A stretch of DNA of 38,363 nt from Burkholderiales bacterium (GCA_021287185.1 JAJTAZ010000014.1:1-38363), one strand, 5' to 3'. Numbered from the stretch's first letter, positions 9,164-18,705 are shown. A program made the numbers and translations. Notes: generated from the letters alone by a model not told the origin.

Positions 9164-9992
9164 ATTCGCTGTCAAATACCGAAACCAATTGACTGCTTAC
9201 TGCAACCAATTGACCGTGATTGTCCCAAATTTCGGCATGGGTAAGCCCGTAGCCGTGTGCTGCTTGAGCGACAGTGGCGCGGTACAAATGCCATGAATTG
9301 TCAAAAACAGGTATCGGTTGCGCAAATTGTAGGGTCCACGTCATGCTGGATGCAGGTGCTGGTTTGTTGATTAGAGGCAAAACAGCAGGTGGCCAAGCAT
9401 CGGTCAGAGCGACACGATGTGCTTCAAATAATTCAGGTTCGATTTCCTCTGCCAAACAATCGTTCCAACGCCACCAACCGCCCATTTCGTTCGTGCCCTG
9501 CCCAGAATACGGTAGTGCCCCAAATGCCCAGCGCGTGTCCACGTGTTGTGCAAAATTTGGAATAATATTGGGGATGAATGGCAGAGCAGGCAATGCTTCG
9601 GGTGATGGTACTTTGGGCGCGGGTTGCGCGTTCAATACGGCTTTGGATGAGCGCATCGCACCAAATGAAGCGAGCACGACCGTGGGGTTAAGGTTGCCTT
9701 TACCATCGTCTTGGACAATACGGGCTTCTAACTGCATGGCGTTTTTACCATCGCGCAAAACATAGGTGCGGATGGTAAAGGGTACATCCAATAATACAGG
9801 CCCCACAAAAGTACAAGACATGGACAATAAAGCGCGCTCTGCGGGTACTTCACGGCGCATGGCCGCAATCATCATTCCAGCCACCAATCCCCCAAAACCC
9901 GCACGACCTTGTCCCCAGTCGCTGGGTAGCGTGTATTCCGTTTGGCTGGTACCGTGGTAAGCGGCTTTGAGATAAAAATGTGCGTTGTGCAT
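9162..9992 (-). CDS. Acyl-CoA thioesterase family protein (double hotdog)
   Basis: A 276-aa protein resembling the TesB-like/4HBT acyl-CoA thioesterases. The N-terminal hotdog has the W-GQGRAGFGGLVAGMM helix (about 26-42) and a segment MSCTFVGPVLLDVPFTIRT. A Pro-rich linker (about 120-140) leads to a second hotdog with SSMTWTLQF and YRATVAQAAHGYGLTHAEIW. Members hydrolyse acyl-CoA esters; the chain length preferred here cannot be read from the sequence. It is a single gene, convergent with lpdA and divergent from purB, with 175 bases of shared upstream sequence. Confidence 0.75.
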   Translation of the reverse strand: MHNAHFYLKAAYHGTSQTEYTLPSDWGQGRAGFGGLVAGMMIAAMRREVPAERALLSMSCTFVGPVLLDVPFTIRTYVLRDGKNAMQLEARIVQDDGKGNLNPTVVLASFGAMRSSKAVLNAQPAPKVPSPEALPALPFIPNIIPNFAQHVDTRWAFGALPYSGQGTNEMGGWWRWNDCLAEEIEPELFEAHRVALTDAWPPAVLPLINKPAPASSMTWTLQFAQPIPVFDNSWHLYRATVAQAAHGYGLTHAEIWDNHGQLVAVSSQLVSVFDSE

Positions 9993-10140
9993 GGTGTTCT
10001 TTCTAATTGGATTGGTTTTTTAGTGGAGCATTTATTTAGTTGGGTCATTATACAAAAGTTTCTTCAATTCAGTGACGGGCGGATTTTCAGTGGCAGTTGT
10101 GTGAAAAACTGGGATTTACAACACAATGCGGTTAAAATAG

Positions 10141-11532
<1,392 letters not shown>

Positions 11533-11552
11533 AAAACGGTTTTGGTGATTGT

Positions 11553-11560
11553 GCTACAAT
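11553..11560 (+). promoter_or_regulatory. Possible extended -10 promoter of cytochrome b561 gene
   Basis: TGCTACAAT fits the extended -10 pattern TGnTAnAAT and lies about 36 bases before the cytochrome b561 start. No -35 match is seen, which extended -10 promoters can lack. Confidence 0.35.
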
Positions 11561-11595
11561 TACGTACTGTGTACATACTTAAAAAGGACTTTACA

Positions 11596-12111
11596 ATGAA
11601 TACAAACCACAAATACCCTAAATCAATGATTTTTTATCACAGCCTGTTGGCAGTGTTGATGGTTGCGACCTTAGTGCTTGGCTGGGTGATGGATCGTGAA
11701 AACGGCTTGATGTTTTTCCACAAATCGGTGGGGGCACTGGTTTTGTTCTTTGGGGTATTGCGTATCATCAATCGCGTACGCAATATGGGAAATATTCCGC
11801 CATCGGTCAACCATGGTGCGTTGCATTTGGTTGAAAAATCAGTGCATGGTCTTTTGATGTTGATGATGTTGGTTTTGCCTATTGTTGGTTGGTTGGTCAG
11901 CAATGCCAAAGGTTATCCAGTGAGTGTGTTCGGGTTGTTCAATTTGCCTGATTTGATTGGTAAAAACGAGGCATTGTCAGAAACTTTAGGCGAAATGCAC
12001 GAAGCGGGCGCAACCGTATTCTTTTTGGTGTTGATTGCCCATGTGGTTGCTGCGGTGTACCATAAAGTAAAAACCAAAGAAGACGTGATTTCACGTATTT
12101 TACCTTGGTAA
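11596..12111 (+). CDS. Cytochrome b561 family protein
   Basis: A 171-aa inner-membrane di-haem cytochrome b of the bacterial b561 (CybB/YodB) family, which moves electrons between quinol and other acceptors; superoxide:quinone activity has been shown for the E. coli member. Four hydrophobic helices are visible, at roughly residues 13-32, 41-58, 80-105 and 136-158. Candidate haem-ligand histidines are in FYHSLLAV, MFFHKSVGAL, EKSVHGLLML and LIAHVVAAVYH. The ATG at 11596 is preceded by AAAAGGAC; a longer reading frame from 11542 lacks a ribosome site. A long hairpin follows the gene. Confidence 0.85.
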   Translation: MNTNHKYPKSMIFYHSLLAVLMVATLVLGWVMDRENGLMFFHKSVGALVLFFGVLRIINRVRNMGNIPPSVNHGALHLVEKSVHGLLMLMMLVLPIVGWLVSNAKGYPVSVFGLFNLPDLIGKNEALSETLGEMHEAGATVFFLVLIAHVVAAVYHKVKTKEDVISRILPW

Positions 12112-12128
12112 TCAATCGATATCGCTCA

Positions 12129-12159
12129 AAAACAGGACTTGAAATTCAAGTCCTGTTTT
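12129..12159 (+). terminator. Terminator after cytochrome b561 gene
   Basis: Fifteen-base inverted arms (AAAACAGGACTTGAA 12129-12143 with its complement 12145-12159) end in TTTT, directly after the cytochrome b561 stop. The stem is symmetrical, so it could act on both strands. Confidence 0.85.
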
Positions 12160-12229
12160 AATATGTGCGCTTGCATCCATCGAGGCTTTGGGTTATTCTA
12201 ATCGTCCGATTAACTCTCTTGGATGCTCA

Positions 12230-13129
12230 ATGTCCGACGACTCGTATCCCTCGCGTGGCGCGAAAACAGAAAAACGCCACAAATCATTTTTTGAACGTTT
12301 AGCGGGCATGTTTGATGCCGAGCCTGAAACGCAAGAACAGCTCTTAGAAATTCTCCACAGCGCGCACGAGCGCAATTTGCTTGATGACGATGCTCTGTCT
12401 ATGATAGAGGGCGCGTTGCAAGTGTCCACCATGCAGGCACGCGATATTATGGTGCCTCGCTCACAGATGGATGGCATCAATATTGAAGAGCCACCCAAAG
12501 AATTTATTCCCACCATTATTGACACCAGCCACTCGCGCTTTCCTGTGTTTGAAGGGGGGCGCGACAAGGTGATTGGTATTCTGCTTGCCAAGGATTTGTT
12601 GCGCTATTATGAGAACGAAGATGAATTCGATGTGCGTGACAATTTGCGTCCTGCGGTGTTTGTCCCTGAGTCCAAACCTTTAAATATTTTATTGCGTGAA
12701 TTTCGCGAGAATCGCAACCACATGGCGATTGTGGTTGATGAATACGGTGGCGTGGCGGGTCTGATTACGATTGAAGATGTGCTTGAGCAAATCGTCGGCG
12801 ATATCGAAGATGAGCATGATTGGGATGAAGAAGCTGACAATATTATTCCCGATAAATTGGGTCGTTATCGTGTGCGTGCGCTGACTGAGATTGAACAATT
12901 CAATGAGTTTTTTGAGGTTGAATTGTCAGATGAAGATGCGGATACCTTGGGTGGTTTGGTCACATCCGAATTGGCTCGAATGCCGCGTCGGGGCGATGTT
13001 GTGGTCATTGATCGTTTTGAAATTGAGGTGCAGCGTGCCGATGCGCGCCAAGTACACATGCTGTTGGTGCGCAAAATGAGCGATGAAGAATTGGTTGAAC
13101 GAATAAAATCACCCTCTAATGATGCTTAG
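12230..13129 (+). CDS. corC: CorC/HlyC-type transporter-associated CBS protein
   Basis: A 299-aa soluble protein of the CorC family, linked to Mg2+/Co2+ export. The paired CBS domain covers about residues 65-195: MQARDIMVPRSQM opens CBS1 and NHMAIVVDEYGGVAGLITIEDVLEQI is the hallmark of CBS2. A CorC_HlyC domain follows (about 205-290), ending with DRFEIEVQRADARQVHMLLV. It has no membrane DUF21 domain, as expected for CorC. The start at ATG 12230 gives the usual MSDDSYPS-type N-terminus; an in-frame TTG at 12188 would add 14 residues of poor quality. In many proteobacteria corC precedes lnt (apolipoprotein N-acyltransferase). Here lnt is absent and a DUF1304 gene follows. Confidence 0.9.
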   Translation: MSDDSYPSRGAKTEKRHKSFFERLAGMFDAEPETQEQLLEILHSAHERNLLDDDALSMIEGALQVSTMQARDIMVPRSQMDGINIEEPPKEFIPTIIDTSHSRFPVFEGGRDKVIGILLAKDLLRYYENEDEFDVRDNLRPAVFVPESKPLNILLREFRENRNHMAIVVDEYGGVAGLITIEDVLEQIVGDIEDEHDWDEEADNIIPDKLGRYRVRALTEIEQFNEFFEVELSDEDADTLGGLVTSELARMPRRGDVVVIDRFEIEVQRADARQVHMLLVRKMSDEELVERIKSPSNDA

Positions 13130-13200
13130 ATATTCGGTTTTGTTTATTTATATCATCGTACGACGTCTATAGCTATAAACTATAAAAATAGGAGGTACAC

Positions 13201-13557
13201 ATGCACAATATGGCAAATTTTCTGGTGGCTTTGGTGGCGTTGATACATGTCTATATATTGGTACTCGAAATGTTTTTATGGACGCAGCCTAAAGGAATGA
13301 AGGTATTTAATCTCACTGCAGAGTTTGCACAAGCGAGTAAAGTTTTGGCAGCCAATCAAGGTTTGTACAATGGCTTTTTGGCGGCAGGTCTGTTTTGGGG
13401 CTTGTCTTTGGGAGCGGCGGGATTTTCGATCAAGGTATTCTTTTTGCTGTGCATCTTGATTGCTGGGTTATACGGTGCGGCGACGGTGAGTAAACGGATT
13501 TTATTTGTGCAAAGTGTTCCTGCTGCCTTGGGTTTGGTCTTCTTGTGGCTGGCTTGA
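13201..13557 (+). CDS. DUF1304 family inner-membrane protein
   Basis: A 118-aa, very hydrophobic protein matching the DUF1304 type (about 120 aa, four transmembrane helices). Predicted helices lie near residues 4-27, 50-72, 75-94 and 98-117. The loop after helix 1 (MFLWTQPKGMKVFNL) is the recognisable conserved part. Function is unknown. The start has a very strong ribosome site, AGGAGG, seven bases before the ATG, suggesting good translation. The 71-base gap from corC is AT-rich with TATAAA-like strings, so it may have its own promoter. Confidence 0.8.
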   Translation: MHNMANFLVALVALIHVYILVLEMFLWTQPKGMKVFNLTAEFAQASKVLAANQGLYNGFLAAGLFWGLSLGAAGFSIKVFFLLCILIAGLYGAATVSKRILFVQSVPAALGLVFLWLA

Positions 13558-13595
13558 CACTGTAATGGTTATAAAACCCTTTGCTTATTTTGAAT

Positions 13596-13690
13596 GTCAT
13601 TGCGAAACACTTTTATTGAAGCAATTCAAATTGCGTCCACCAATCGAACATCGTTGAATGTCTTCGCAGTAAAATTGCGTGCAATGATGG
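13596..13690. repeat. Decayed third copy of the palindromic repeat
   Basis: GTCATTGCGAA at 13596 and GAAGCAATTC at 13618-13627 match the left half of the repeats at 5267 and 7497. The right end GTGCAATGATGG (about 13679-13690) is a worn version of CGCAATGACGG. The middle no longer pairs well. It lies between the DUF1304 gene and the gabD terminator. Confidence 0.55.
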
Positions 13691-13722
13691 TGAAAACGGT
13701 GAAAATTAATATTTTTAAATAA

Positions 13723-13755
13723 AAACAGGGGCGCAATTAATTTGCACCCCTGTTT
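13723..13755. terminator. Terminator of gabT-gabD (and DUF1304 gene)
   Basis: A 14-base stem with one mismatch (13723-13736 with 13742-13755, AAACAGGGG core) is followed on the - strand by a T-rich run, 22 bases after the gabD stop. It can also serve the + strand gene. Confidence 0.8.
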
Positions 13756-13776
13756 CTTATGTAGCCAATCCGTTTT

Positions 13777-15240
13777 TTATTTATCCAAACCCGCCAAACA
13801 GGTGTATTTAATCACCAAATAATCCTCGATACCGTATTTAGAGCCTTCGCGTCCCAAGCCCGATTGCTTGACGCCGCCAAACGGTGCGACTTCATTGGAA
13901 ATCAAGCCTGAGTTCACGCCGACCATACCGTATTCCAAAGCCTCAGAAACGCGGAAAATACGCCCGATGTCACGGCTGTAAAAATACGAAGCCAAGCCGA
14001 ATTCAGTGTCATTGGCGTATTGGATGACTTCTTCTTCAGTTTCAAATTTGAACAATGGCGCGAGCGGGCCAAAGGTTTCTTCGCGCGCGACCAGCATTTG
14101 CTGGGTGACGTTGGTCAAAATGGTGGGCTCAAAGAATGAATGCCCCAGTGTGTGGCGTTTGCCACCGAGAATGACAGATGCACCTTTGCTGGTCGCATCG
14201 GCAATGTGTTCTTCGACTTTTTGTACGGCTTTCTCTTCAATCATTGGGCCTGTGGTCACACCTGCATCCACGCCATTGCCGACCTGAAGTTTGGCAACCG
14301 CAGCGGCGAGTTTTTTCGCAAATGCATCGTACACGCCCGATTGTATGTACAGGCGATTGGCACACACACAGGTTTGACCTGCGTTGCGGTATTTTGAGGC
14401 AATCGCGCCTTCAACTGCCGCGTCCAAGTCTGCATCATCAAACACGATGAATGGCGCATTGCCACCGAGCTCAAGTGAGAGTTTTTTGATGGTGGGTGCG
14501 CATTGTGCCATCAGTTTGCGTCCCACTTCAGTTGAACCAGTGAACGTGAGTTTGCGCACAATCGGGTTTTCGGTAAATTCTGCACCGAGTTCACTGGAGC
14601 GACCCGTAATGACTTGGAATACACCTGCAGGGATACCTGCGCGATGAGCAAGTTCTGCCATCGCCAGTGCCGAAAATGGCGTGAGGTCAGCAGGACGGAC
14701 AATCATTGGACAACCTACCGCGAGTGCGGGTGCGGCTTTGCGGGTAATCATTGCCGATGGGAAGTTCCACGGGGTAATCGCAGCACACACCCCGATGGGC
14801 TCTTTGGTCACCATGATGCGTTTGTCCATCGCCACGGTTGGGATGGTATCGCCGTAAATGCGTTTGCCTTCTTCGGCGAACCATTCGATGAAACTGGCAG
14901 AGTATAGAATTTCGCCTTTGGCTTCAGCCAGCGGTTTGCCTTGTTCGGTGGTGAGAATCAAGGCGAGATCGTCTGCATTGGCAACCATGAGGTCAAACCA
15001 TTTGCGCAAAATGGCGGAGCGTTCTTTCGCCGTTTTGTTGCGCCATGCTTTCCATGAGGCGTTGGCATCGTAAATCGCTTGTGCTGCAACATCGCGCCCC
15101 ATGCGCGGAACGTGACCGATGACTTCGCCCGTGGCAGGGTTGGTAACGGCGGTGGTTTCCGCGCCTGCGGGTGCATCCACCCATGCGCCATTGAGGTAGC
15201 ATTGCTGTTTGAATAAAGAAGGGTCTTTGAGTGCCAACAT
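13777..15240 (-). CDS. gabD: Succinate-semialdehyde dehydrogenase
   Basis: Oxidises succinate semialdehyde, the product of GabT, to succinate. The 487 aa match the GabD family. Catalytic Cys291 is in NAGQTCVCANRL and the general-base Glu257 in LSLELGGNAP; TPWNFPSAMITRK and FTGSTEVGRKL mark the cofactor fold. The position that is Lys in E. coli GabD (VLKPASQTPFSALA), which contacts the adenine ribose/2'-phosphate, is Arg here (VRPADLTPFSALA), so NADP versus NAD preference is open. It lies 63 bases downstream of gabT and has the same AAAGGACAC leader before its ATG, so the two form one operon. Confidence 0.92.
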   Translation of the reverse strand: MLALKDPSLFKQQCYLNGAWVDAPAGAETTAVTNPATGEVIGHVPRMGRDVAAQAIYDANASWKAWRNKTAKERSAILRKWFDLMVANADDLALILTTEQGKPLAEAKGEILYSASFIEWFAEEGKRIYGDTIPTVAMDKRIMVTKEPIGVCAAITPWNFPSAMITRKAAPALAVGCPMIVRPADLTPFSALAMAELAHRAGIPAGVFQVITGRSSELGAEFTENPIVRKLTFTGSTEVGRKLMAQCAPTIKKLSLELGGNAPFIVFDDADLDAAVEGAIASKYRNAGQTCVCANRLYIQSGVYDAFAKKLAAAVAKLQVGNGVDAGVTTGPMIEEKAVQKVEEHIADATSKGASVILGGKRHTLGHSFFEPTILTNVTQQMLVAREETFGPLAPLFKFETEEEVIQYANDTEFGLASYFYSRDIGRIFRVSEALEYGMVGVNSGLISNEVAPFGGVKQSGLGREGSKYGIEDYLVIKYTCLAGLDK

Positions 15241-15263
15241 AGTGTGTCCTTTGTGTTAAACAA

Positions 15264-15289
15264 AACCCTCCTTCATTTTTGGGAGGGTT
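15264..15289 (-). other. Intercistronic hairpin between gabT and gabD
   Basis: AACCCTCC 15264-15271 pairs with GGAGGGTT 15282-15289 around a 10-base loop. On the - strand the stem is followed by TTTTGTTT, so it could act as a partial terminator or an mRNA stabiliser inside the operon. Confidence 0.5.
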
Positions 15290-15303
15290 ATGGGGCCATA
15301 TGA

Positions 15304-16578
15304 TTACTTCGCTGCTTCTAAAATCGCTTGTTCCAAAATACCCAAACCTTCTTCAAATACCGCATCCTCAATGGTTAATGGGTAGAGGAAACGCACAACA
15401 TTGGCATACGTACCGCAGGTCAGTAACAATAAACCTTTTGCCAATGCTGCCACGCGTACTTTAACGGTGAAGTCTGGATCAGGTTTGCCTGTGTTCGGAT
15501 TGATGAATTCAACCGCGTTCATTGCACCTGGACCACGCACATCTGAGATTTGCGGTGCCTTGGTTTTTAAATCATTGAGACGGGCTTTCAATTTGTCGCC
15601 CAATACCACTGCGCGCTCGCAGAGTTTTTCTTCTTCGATGATGTCCATCACTGCGTGCGCGGAAGCAATCGCCAGCGCATTACCAGCATATGTGCCACCC
15701 AATCCACCTGGCGCAGGTGCATCCATGATTTCGGCACGGCCGACCACTCCAGAGAGTGGCATACCGCCTGCCAAAGATTTGGCAAACGTCACCAAATCAG
15801 GCTCCACATCGTAATGGCTCATGGCAAATAGTGCACCTGTGCGCCCAAAACCCGTTTGGACTTCATCGGCAATCAACAAAATGCCGTACTCGTCACAAAT
15901 TTTACGCAGACCACGCATAAATTCAGCAGGGGCTTGATAAAAGCCACCTTCCCCTTGAACGGGTTCAAGAATGATGGCGGCCACACGTGAAGGTTCGATT
16001 TCAGATTTAAAAATGTGCGCGATGACATCCAATGAATCTTGAGTGGACACCCCGTGTAATTCAACAGGGTATGGCGCATGGTAGATTTCGGCAGGAAATG
16101 GGCCAAAGCCAATTTTGTAAGGGGCAACTTTGCCTGTCAGAGCCATGCCCATCATGGTGCGACCATGAAAACCACCTGAAAAAGCAATGACACCAGAGCG
16201 TTTGGTATAAGCGCGGGCGATTTTAATCGAGTTTTCAACGGCTTCTGCACCTGTGGTGAAAAAGGTGGTTTTGGTGGCGGTTTTAATCGGCGCGGCTGCG
16301 TTCACGCGTTCGGCCAAGCGCACGTAGGACTCGTAAGGAACCACTTGATAGCAGGTGTGTGTGAAGTGTTCCAACTGTGCGGCAATTGCCGCAACTTGTT
16401 TGGGATGGCGATGTCCTGTATTGAGCACAGCGATGCCACCGCCAAAGTCAATGTAACGTTTGCCTTCCACATCCCAAATTTCGGCGTTTTTGGCTTCTTT
16501 GGCATAAAACTCACACATCACCCCAACACCACGAGGTGTAGCGGCATTTTTGCGGGCGAGTAAATTGGTGTTGTTCAT
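15304..16578 (-). CDS. gabT: 4-aminobutyrate aminotransferase
   Basis: PLP-dependent class III aminotransferase that moves the amino group of GABA to 2-oxoglutarate, giving succinate semialdehyde. The 424-aa chain has the PLP Lys267 in TFAKSLAGGMPLSGV and Asp238 in LLIADEVQTGFGRTG; TTGAEAVENSIKIAR and FSGGFHGRTMMGMALTG are family segments. Start: AAAGGAC stands eight bases before the ATG at 16578. A TTG at 16593 reads through that ribosome site and is rejected. First gene of a two-gene operon with gabD. No regulator gene or GABA permease is adjacent. Confidence 0.94.
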   Translation of the reverse strand: MNNTNLLARKNAATPRGVGVMCEFYAKEAKNAEIWDVEGKRYIDFGGGIAVLNTGHRHPKQVAAIAAQLEHFTHTCYQVVPYESYVRLAERVNAAAPIKTATKTTFFTTGAEAVENSIKIARAYTKRSGVIAFSGGFHGRTMMGMALTGKVAPYKIGFGPFPAEIYHAPYPVELHGVSTQDSLDVIAHIFKSEIEPSRVAAIILEPVQGEGGFYQAPAEFMRGLRKICDEYGILLIADEVQTGFGRTGALFAMSHYDVEPDLVTFAKSLAGGMPLSGVVGRAEIMDAPAPGGLGGTYAGNALAIASAHAVMDIIEEEKLCERAVVLGDKLKARLNDLKTKAPQISDVRGPGAMNAVEFINPNTGKPDPDFTVKVRVAALAKGLLLLTCGTYANVVRFLYPLTIEDAVFEEGLGILEQAILEAAK

Positions 16579-16694
16579 AGAGTGTCCTTTCAACTTTCAA
16601 TAATGGGCTTTGCATGTAGATAAAGTGCAACCTTGAGTCACTGTGGTTGAGATTATGCGCGAAATTTTAAATAAAAACAGACCGTTTTTCCGAG

Positions 16695-16726
16695 TTGATG
16701 GTCAATGTTGTCACAAATGGAACCAT
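16695..16726. promoter_or_regulatory. Possible operator dyads upstream of gabT
   Basis: TTGATGGTCAA (16695-16705) and ATGGAACCAT (16717-16726) are two short inverted repeats about 120-150 bases before gabT, in the divergent gap to the pilin genes. They look like protein-binding dyads, but no regulator is encoded nearby to assign to them. Confidence 0.25.
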
Positions 16727-16797
16727 CCTAAGTGTTTGAGAATTAAAAAATTAAGAATTAACAATTAAGATGTATTTTTGCATATTTTTTGTTTTTC

Positions 16798-16826
16798 TTG
16801 CGGTATTTCGCGTTTTGCTTTAATAT
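16798..16826 (+). promoter_or_regulatory. Putative promoter of the minor pilin operon
   Basis: TTGCGG (16798-16803) and TAATAT (16821-16826) are 17 bases apart, about 49 bases before the fimT start. A TTGACA at 16845-16850 also occurs, but its 17-base partner (ATACAC) is poor and abuts the ATG. Confidence 0.4.
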
Positions 16827-16874
16827 CTTTGTGCCATGCGGCAATTGACAATAAATATATGAGTAGAATACACA

Positions 16875-17483
16875 ATGCCTCAAAAATTGAAGAAAAAACG
16901 GCACAAAAATCGAGTGAATAATCAAATAACACTCGATGGTGCTTTCTTCTACTCTAAAAAAAATGAAGATGGGTTTTTAGAGCATCAAACATCCAAAATA
17001 CGTGGCTTTACTTTGATTGAAATGTTATTGACACTGGCCATCGTGGCGATTTTGGTGTCTATGGCGATTCCACGCTATGAACAATTTGTGGCACAGCAGG
17101 ACGTGAGTCGAGTGACGCAGCAAATGCGCGATCATTTGCAGTTGGCGCGAACCTATGCCCAAACGCATCAAACCACAGTGCAACTGTGTCCTGTGGATGT
17201 CACAAAAGTAAATGATGCCAATCCGACGTGCAGTCAAGAGACTACTTGGAAAGCGTGGATGGTTGCAGAAGTTGATGACAAAGGTATTGTTCGTCAAGTC
17301 ATTGCCCGCAGTGAGCCCATTTTGAGCAGTATTCAAATTAATTCGGGTAATCGAAAAATGATTAAAATGAACCGACAAGGTGGCGCGGATGGTTTTGATG
17401 CCACGTTCATCGTTACCAGTACCCAGTTGACCAATGTTGATAAAAAGTTAACTTTGGCTTCCAATGGACGAACCAGAGAGTGA
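16875..17483 (+). CDS. fimT: FimT/GspH-type minor pseudopilin
   Basis: Type IV pilus assembly minor pilin with a GspH/FimT domain. The prepilin peptidase site is RG^FTLIEMLLTLAIVAILVSM, with Glu5 of the mature protein present and a single N-terminal helix. The mature part is 158 aa with Cys residues in LCPVDV and PTCSQ. The leader before the site is 44 residues from the ATG, much longer than the usual 6-25 and rich in Lys/Arg. A GTG codon at 16914 would shorten it to 31. Neither has a good ribosome site. First gene of five in the same direction; FimT-like proteins prime pilus assembly and in some species bind DNA during uptake. Confidence 0.85.
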   Translation: MPQKLKKKRHKNRVNNQITLDGAFFYSKKNEDGFLEHQTSKIRGFTLIEMLLTLAIVAILVSMAIPRYEQFVAQQDVSRVTQQMRDHLQLARTYAQTHQTTVQLCPVDVTKVNDANPTCSQETTWKAWMVAEVDDKGIVRQVIARSEPILSSIQINSGNRKMIKMNRQGGADGFDATFIVTSTQLTNVDKKLTLASNGRTRE

Positions 17484-17542
17484 GCGTACATCGAGAGTGA
17501 AGCGACCCCAGTTGTTACAAAACCAATGACCAGCAGACAGTT

Positions 17543-17950
17543 ATGTACATAATGAAACACGGTATTTTACGCCCCCAACAATTCGAGCAGGGCTTCAGTC
17601 TTTTTGAAGCACTGATTGCGGCATTGATTGTCGCGATTGCGGTGGCAGGGGTGATGCAATTACATAATCGCAATCTACAAAGCACTGCGGCAAATGCCGA
17701 ATTACAGCGCGCCCAAAGAATTCTATTCAATGCGCAGCAGCGTTATCAACTCTCCAACACTTTAAGCAACTCTGATTTATTGGCTCTGAATCAACAAGCA
17801 GAACAAAGTGGTTTAAAACAAAAAGACGTTAGAATAACTGGTGATAACATCGTACTCAGTTGGCAAGCGTGGAGTCCTGATGCCGTTGTACAACGCGCCT
17901 GCGCGCCAGCCAATGGTGCGAACAGTTGTATTGCAGTTACGGTGAAATAA
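17543..17950 (+). CDS. pilV: Type IV pilus minor pilin PilV
   Basis: A 135-aa prepilin with cleavage site EQG^FSLFEALIAALIVAIAVAGVM and Glu5 present. The short C-terminal part has a Cys pair (RACAPANGANSC). The hydrophobic start and position after fimT and before pilW match PilV. Two ATG codons (17543, 17552) give leaders of 17 or 14 residues; both lack a clear ribosome site. Separated from fimT by 59 bases and from pilW by 5. Confidence 0.8.
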   Translation: MYIMKHGILRPQQFEQGFSLFEALIAALIVAIAVAGVMQLHNRNLQSTAANAELQRAQRILFNAQQRYQLSNTLSNSDLLALNQQAEQSGLKQKDVRITGDNIVLSWQAWSPDAVVQRACAPANGANSCIAVTVK

Positions 17951-17955
17951 ATACG

Positions 17956-18705
17956 ATGATGTCACCTAAACGCGCCCATTCACTTCATTTACAAGCAGGT
18001 TTTACTTTGCTTGAGTTGCTGTTTGCGATGGCGATTGTCTTGGTGGTTGTGGTGGCGGCTCAACGTTATGCAGCGGGCGTGCTCACGGATCGCGAGCATT
18101 TGAGCGCGCAACAAGACCAAACCAGTCAAATCAATGTGGTGTTGTCGAATATGCAAAACGATGTGGCGCGTGCGGGGTTTATTCCAGTTGCCAGTGTAAG
18201 CCAATGGACAGAGGGACAATTGAGTAATGTTGGGGTGGATGTGCGTTGTCTTAATAACAACTGTACCAGTAAGGAGTTGCGGACAGCATACTGGACGCGT
18301 GAAAACCCCGCTTATGATTGCGTGCACAACAAAGTGGAAACGACTCGTACAGCAGGTTGGGTTGAGGTCGAGAACGTTTATCGGTTTCAAAAAACAGATG
18401 GCGTTTGGGTGTTGGGTTGTGATGGCAATGGCGGTGGTGGCGATTGGGAAGGCTTTACCAATCCGACCGAGGGCGACATTGAGAATTTTAATTGGACCTT
18501 GGACAGCAATGCGGCCGATAGCGGGGCAAAATTGCTGCATTTTTGTGTGACCACACGCACCGCGAAAAACAATCAAGTCGCAGGCAATATGCAAGCGCAC
18601 TCTTGCTCAACGGGGAAGGCATTGGTCAATGATAATACTTGGGTGTATCAAACCATTGAATTGGATATGTTGGTGCGACCCTCACAAATTGGGGTTTTAC
18701 CATGA
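17956..18705 (+). CDS. pilW: Type IV pilus minor pilin PilW
   Basis: A 249-aa prepilin-like protein with cleavage site QAG^FTLLELLFAMAIVLVVVV and Glu5. The long C-terminal region contains several Cys residues (DVRCLNNNCTS, YDCVHN, LGCDGNG, HFCVTT, HSCSTG) and a Gly-rich patch GCDGNGGGGDWEG near residues 153-166. Start at ATG 17956, five bases after pilV; a TTG at 17926 lies inside pilV and is not favoured. The stop overlaps the pilX start (ATGA), implying translational coupling. PilW works with PilV and PilX in the priming complex at the pilus tip. Confidence 0.85.
   Translation: MMSPKRAHSLHLQAGFTLLELLFAMAIVLVVVVAAQRYAAGVLTDREHLSAQQDQTSQINVVLSNMQNDVARAGFIPVASVSQWTEGQLSNVGVDVRCLNNNCTSKELRTAYWTRENPAYDCVHNKVETTRTAGWVEVENVYRFQKTDGVWVLGCDGNGGGGDWEGFTNPTEGDIENFNWTLDSNAADSGAKLLHFCVTTRTAKNNQVAGNMQAHSCSTGKALVNDNTWVYQTIELDMLVRPSQIGVLP

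Noticed and set aside
12188-12229. N-terminal extension of CorC from TTG
   Set aside because: The ATG at 12230 gives the normal CorC start; the extension has no ribosome site or conserved residues.
16845-16873. TTGACA plus ATACAC as the fimT promoter
   Set aside because: The -10 partner is poor and abuts the start codon, leaving no leader; the TTGCGG-TAATAT pair upstream fits better.
17989-18600. A 203-codon frame antisense to pilW
   Set aside because: The + strand has a clear prepilin site and couples to pilX; the antisense frame shows no features.
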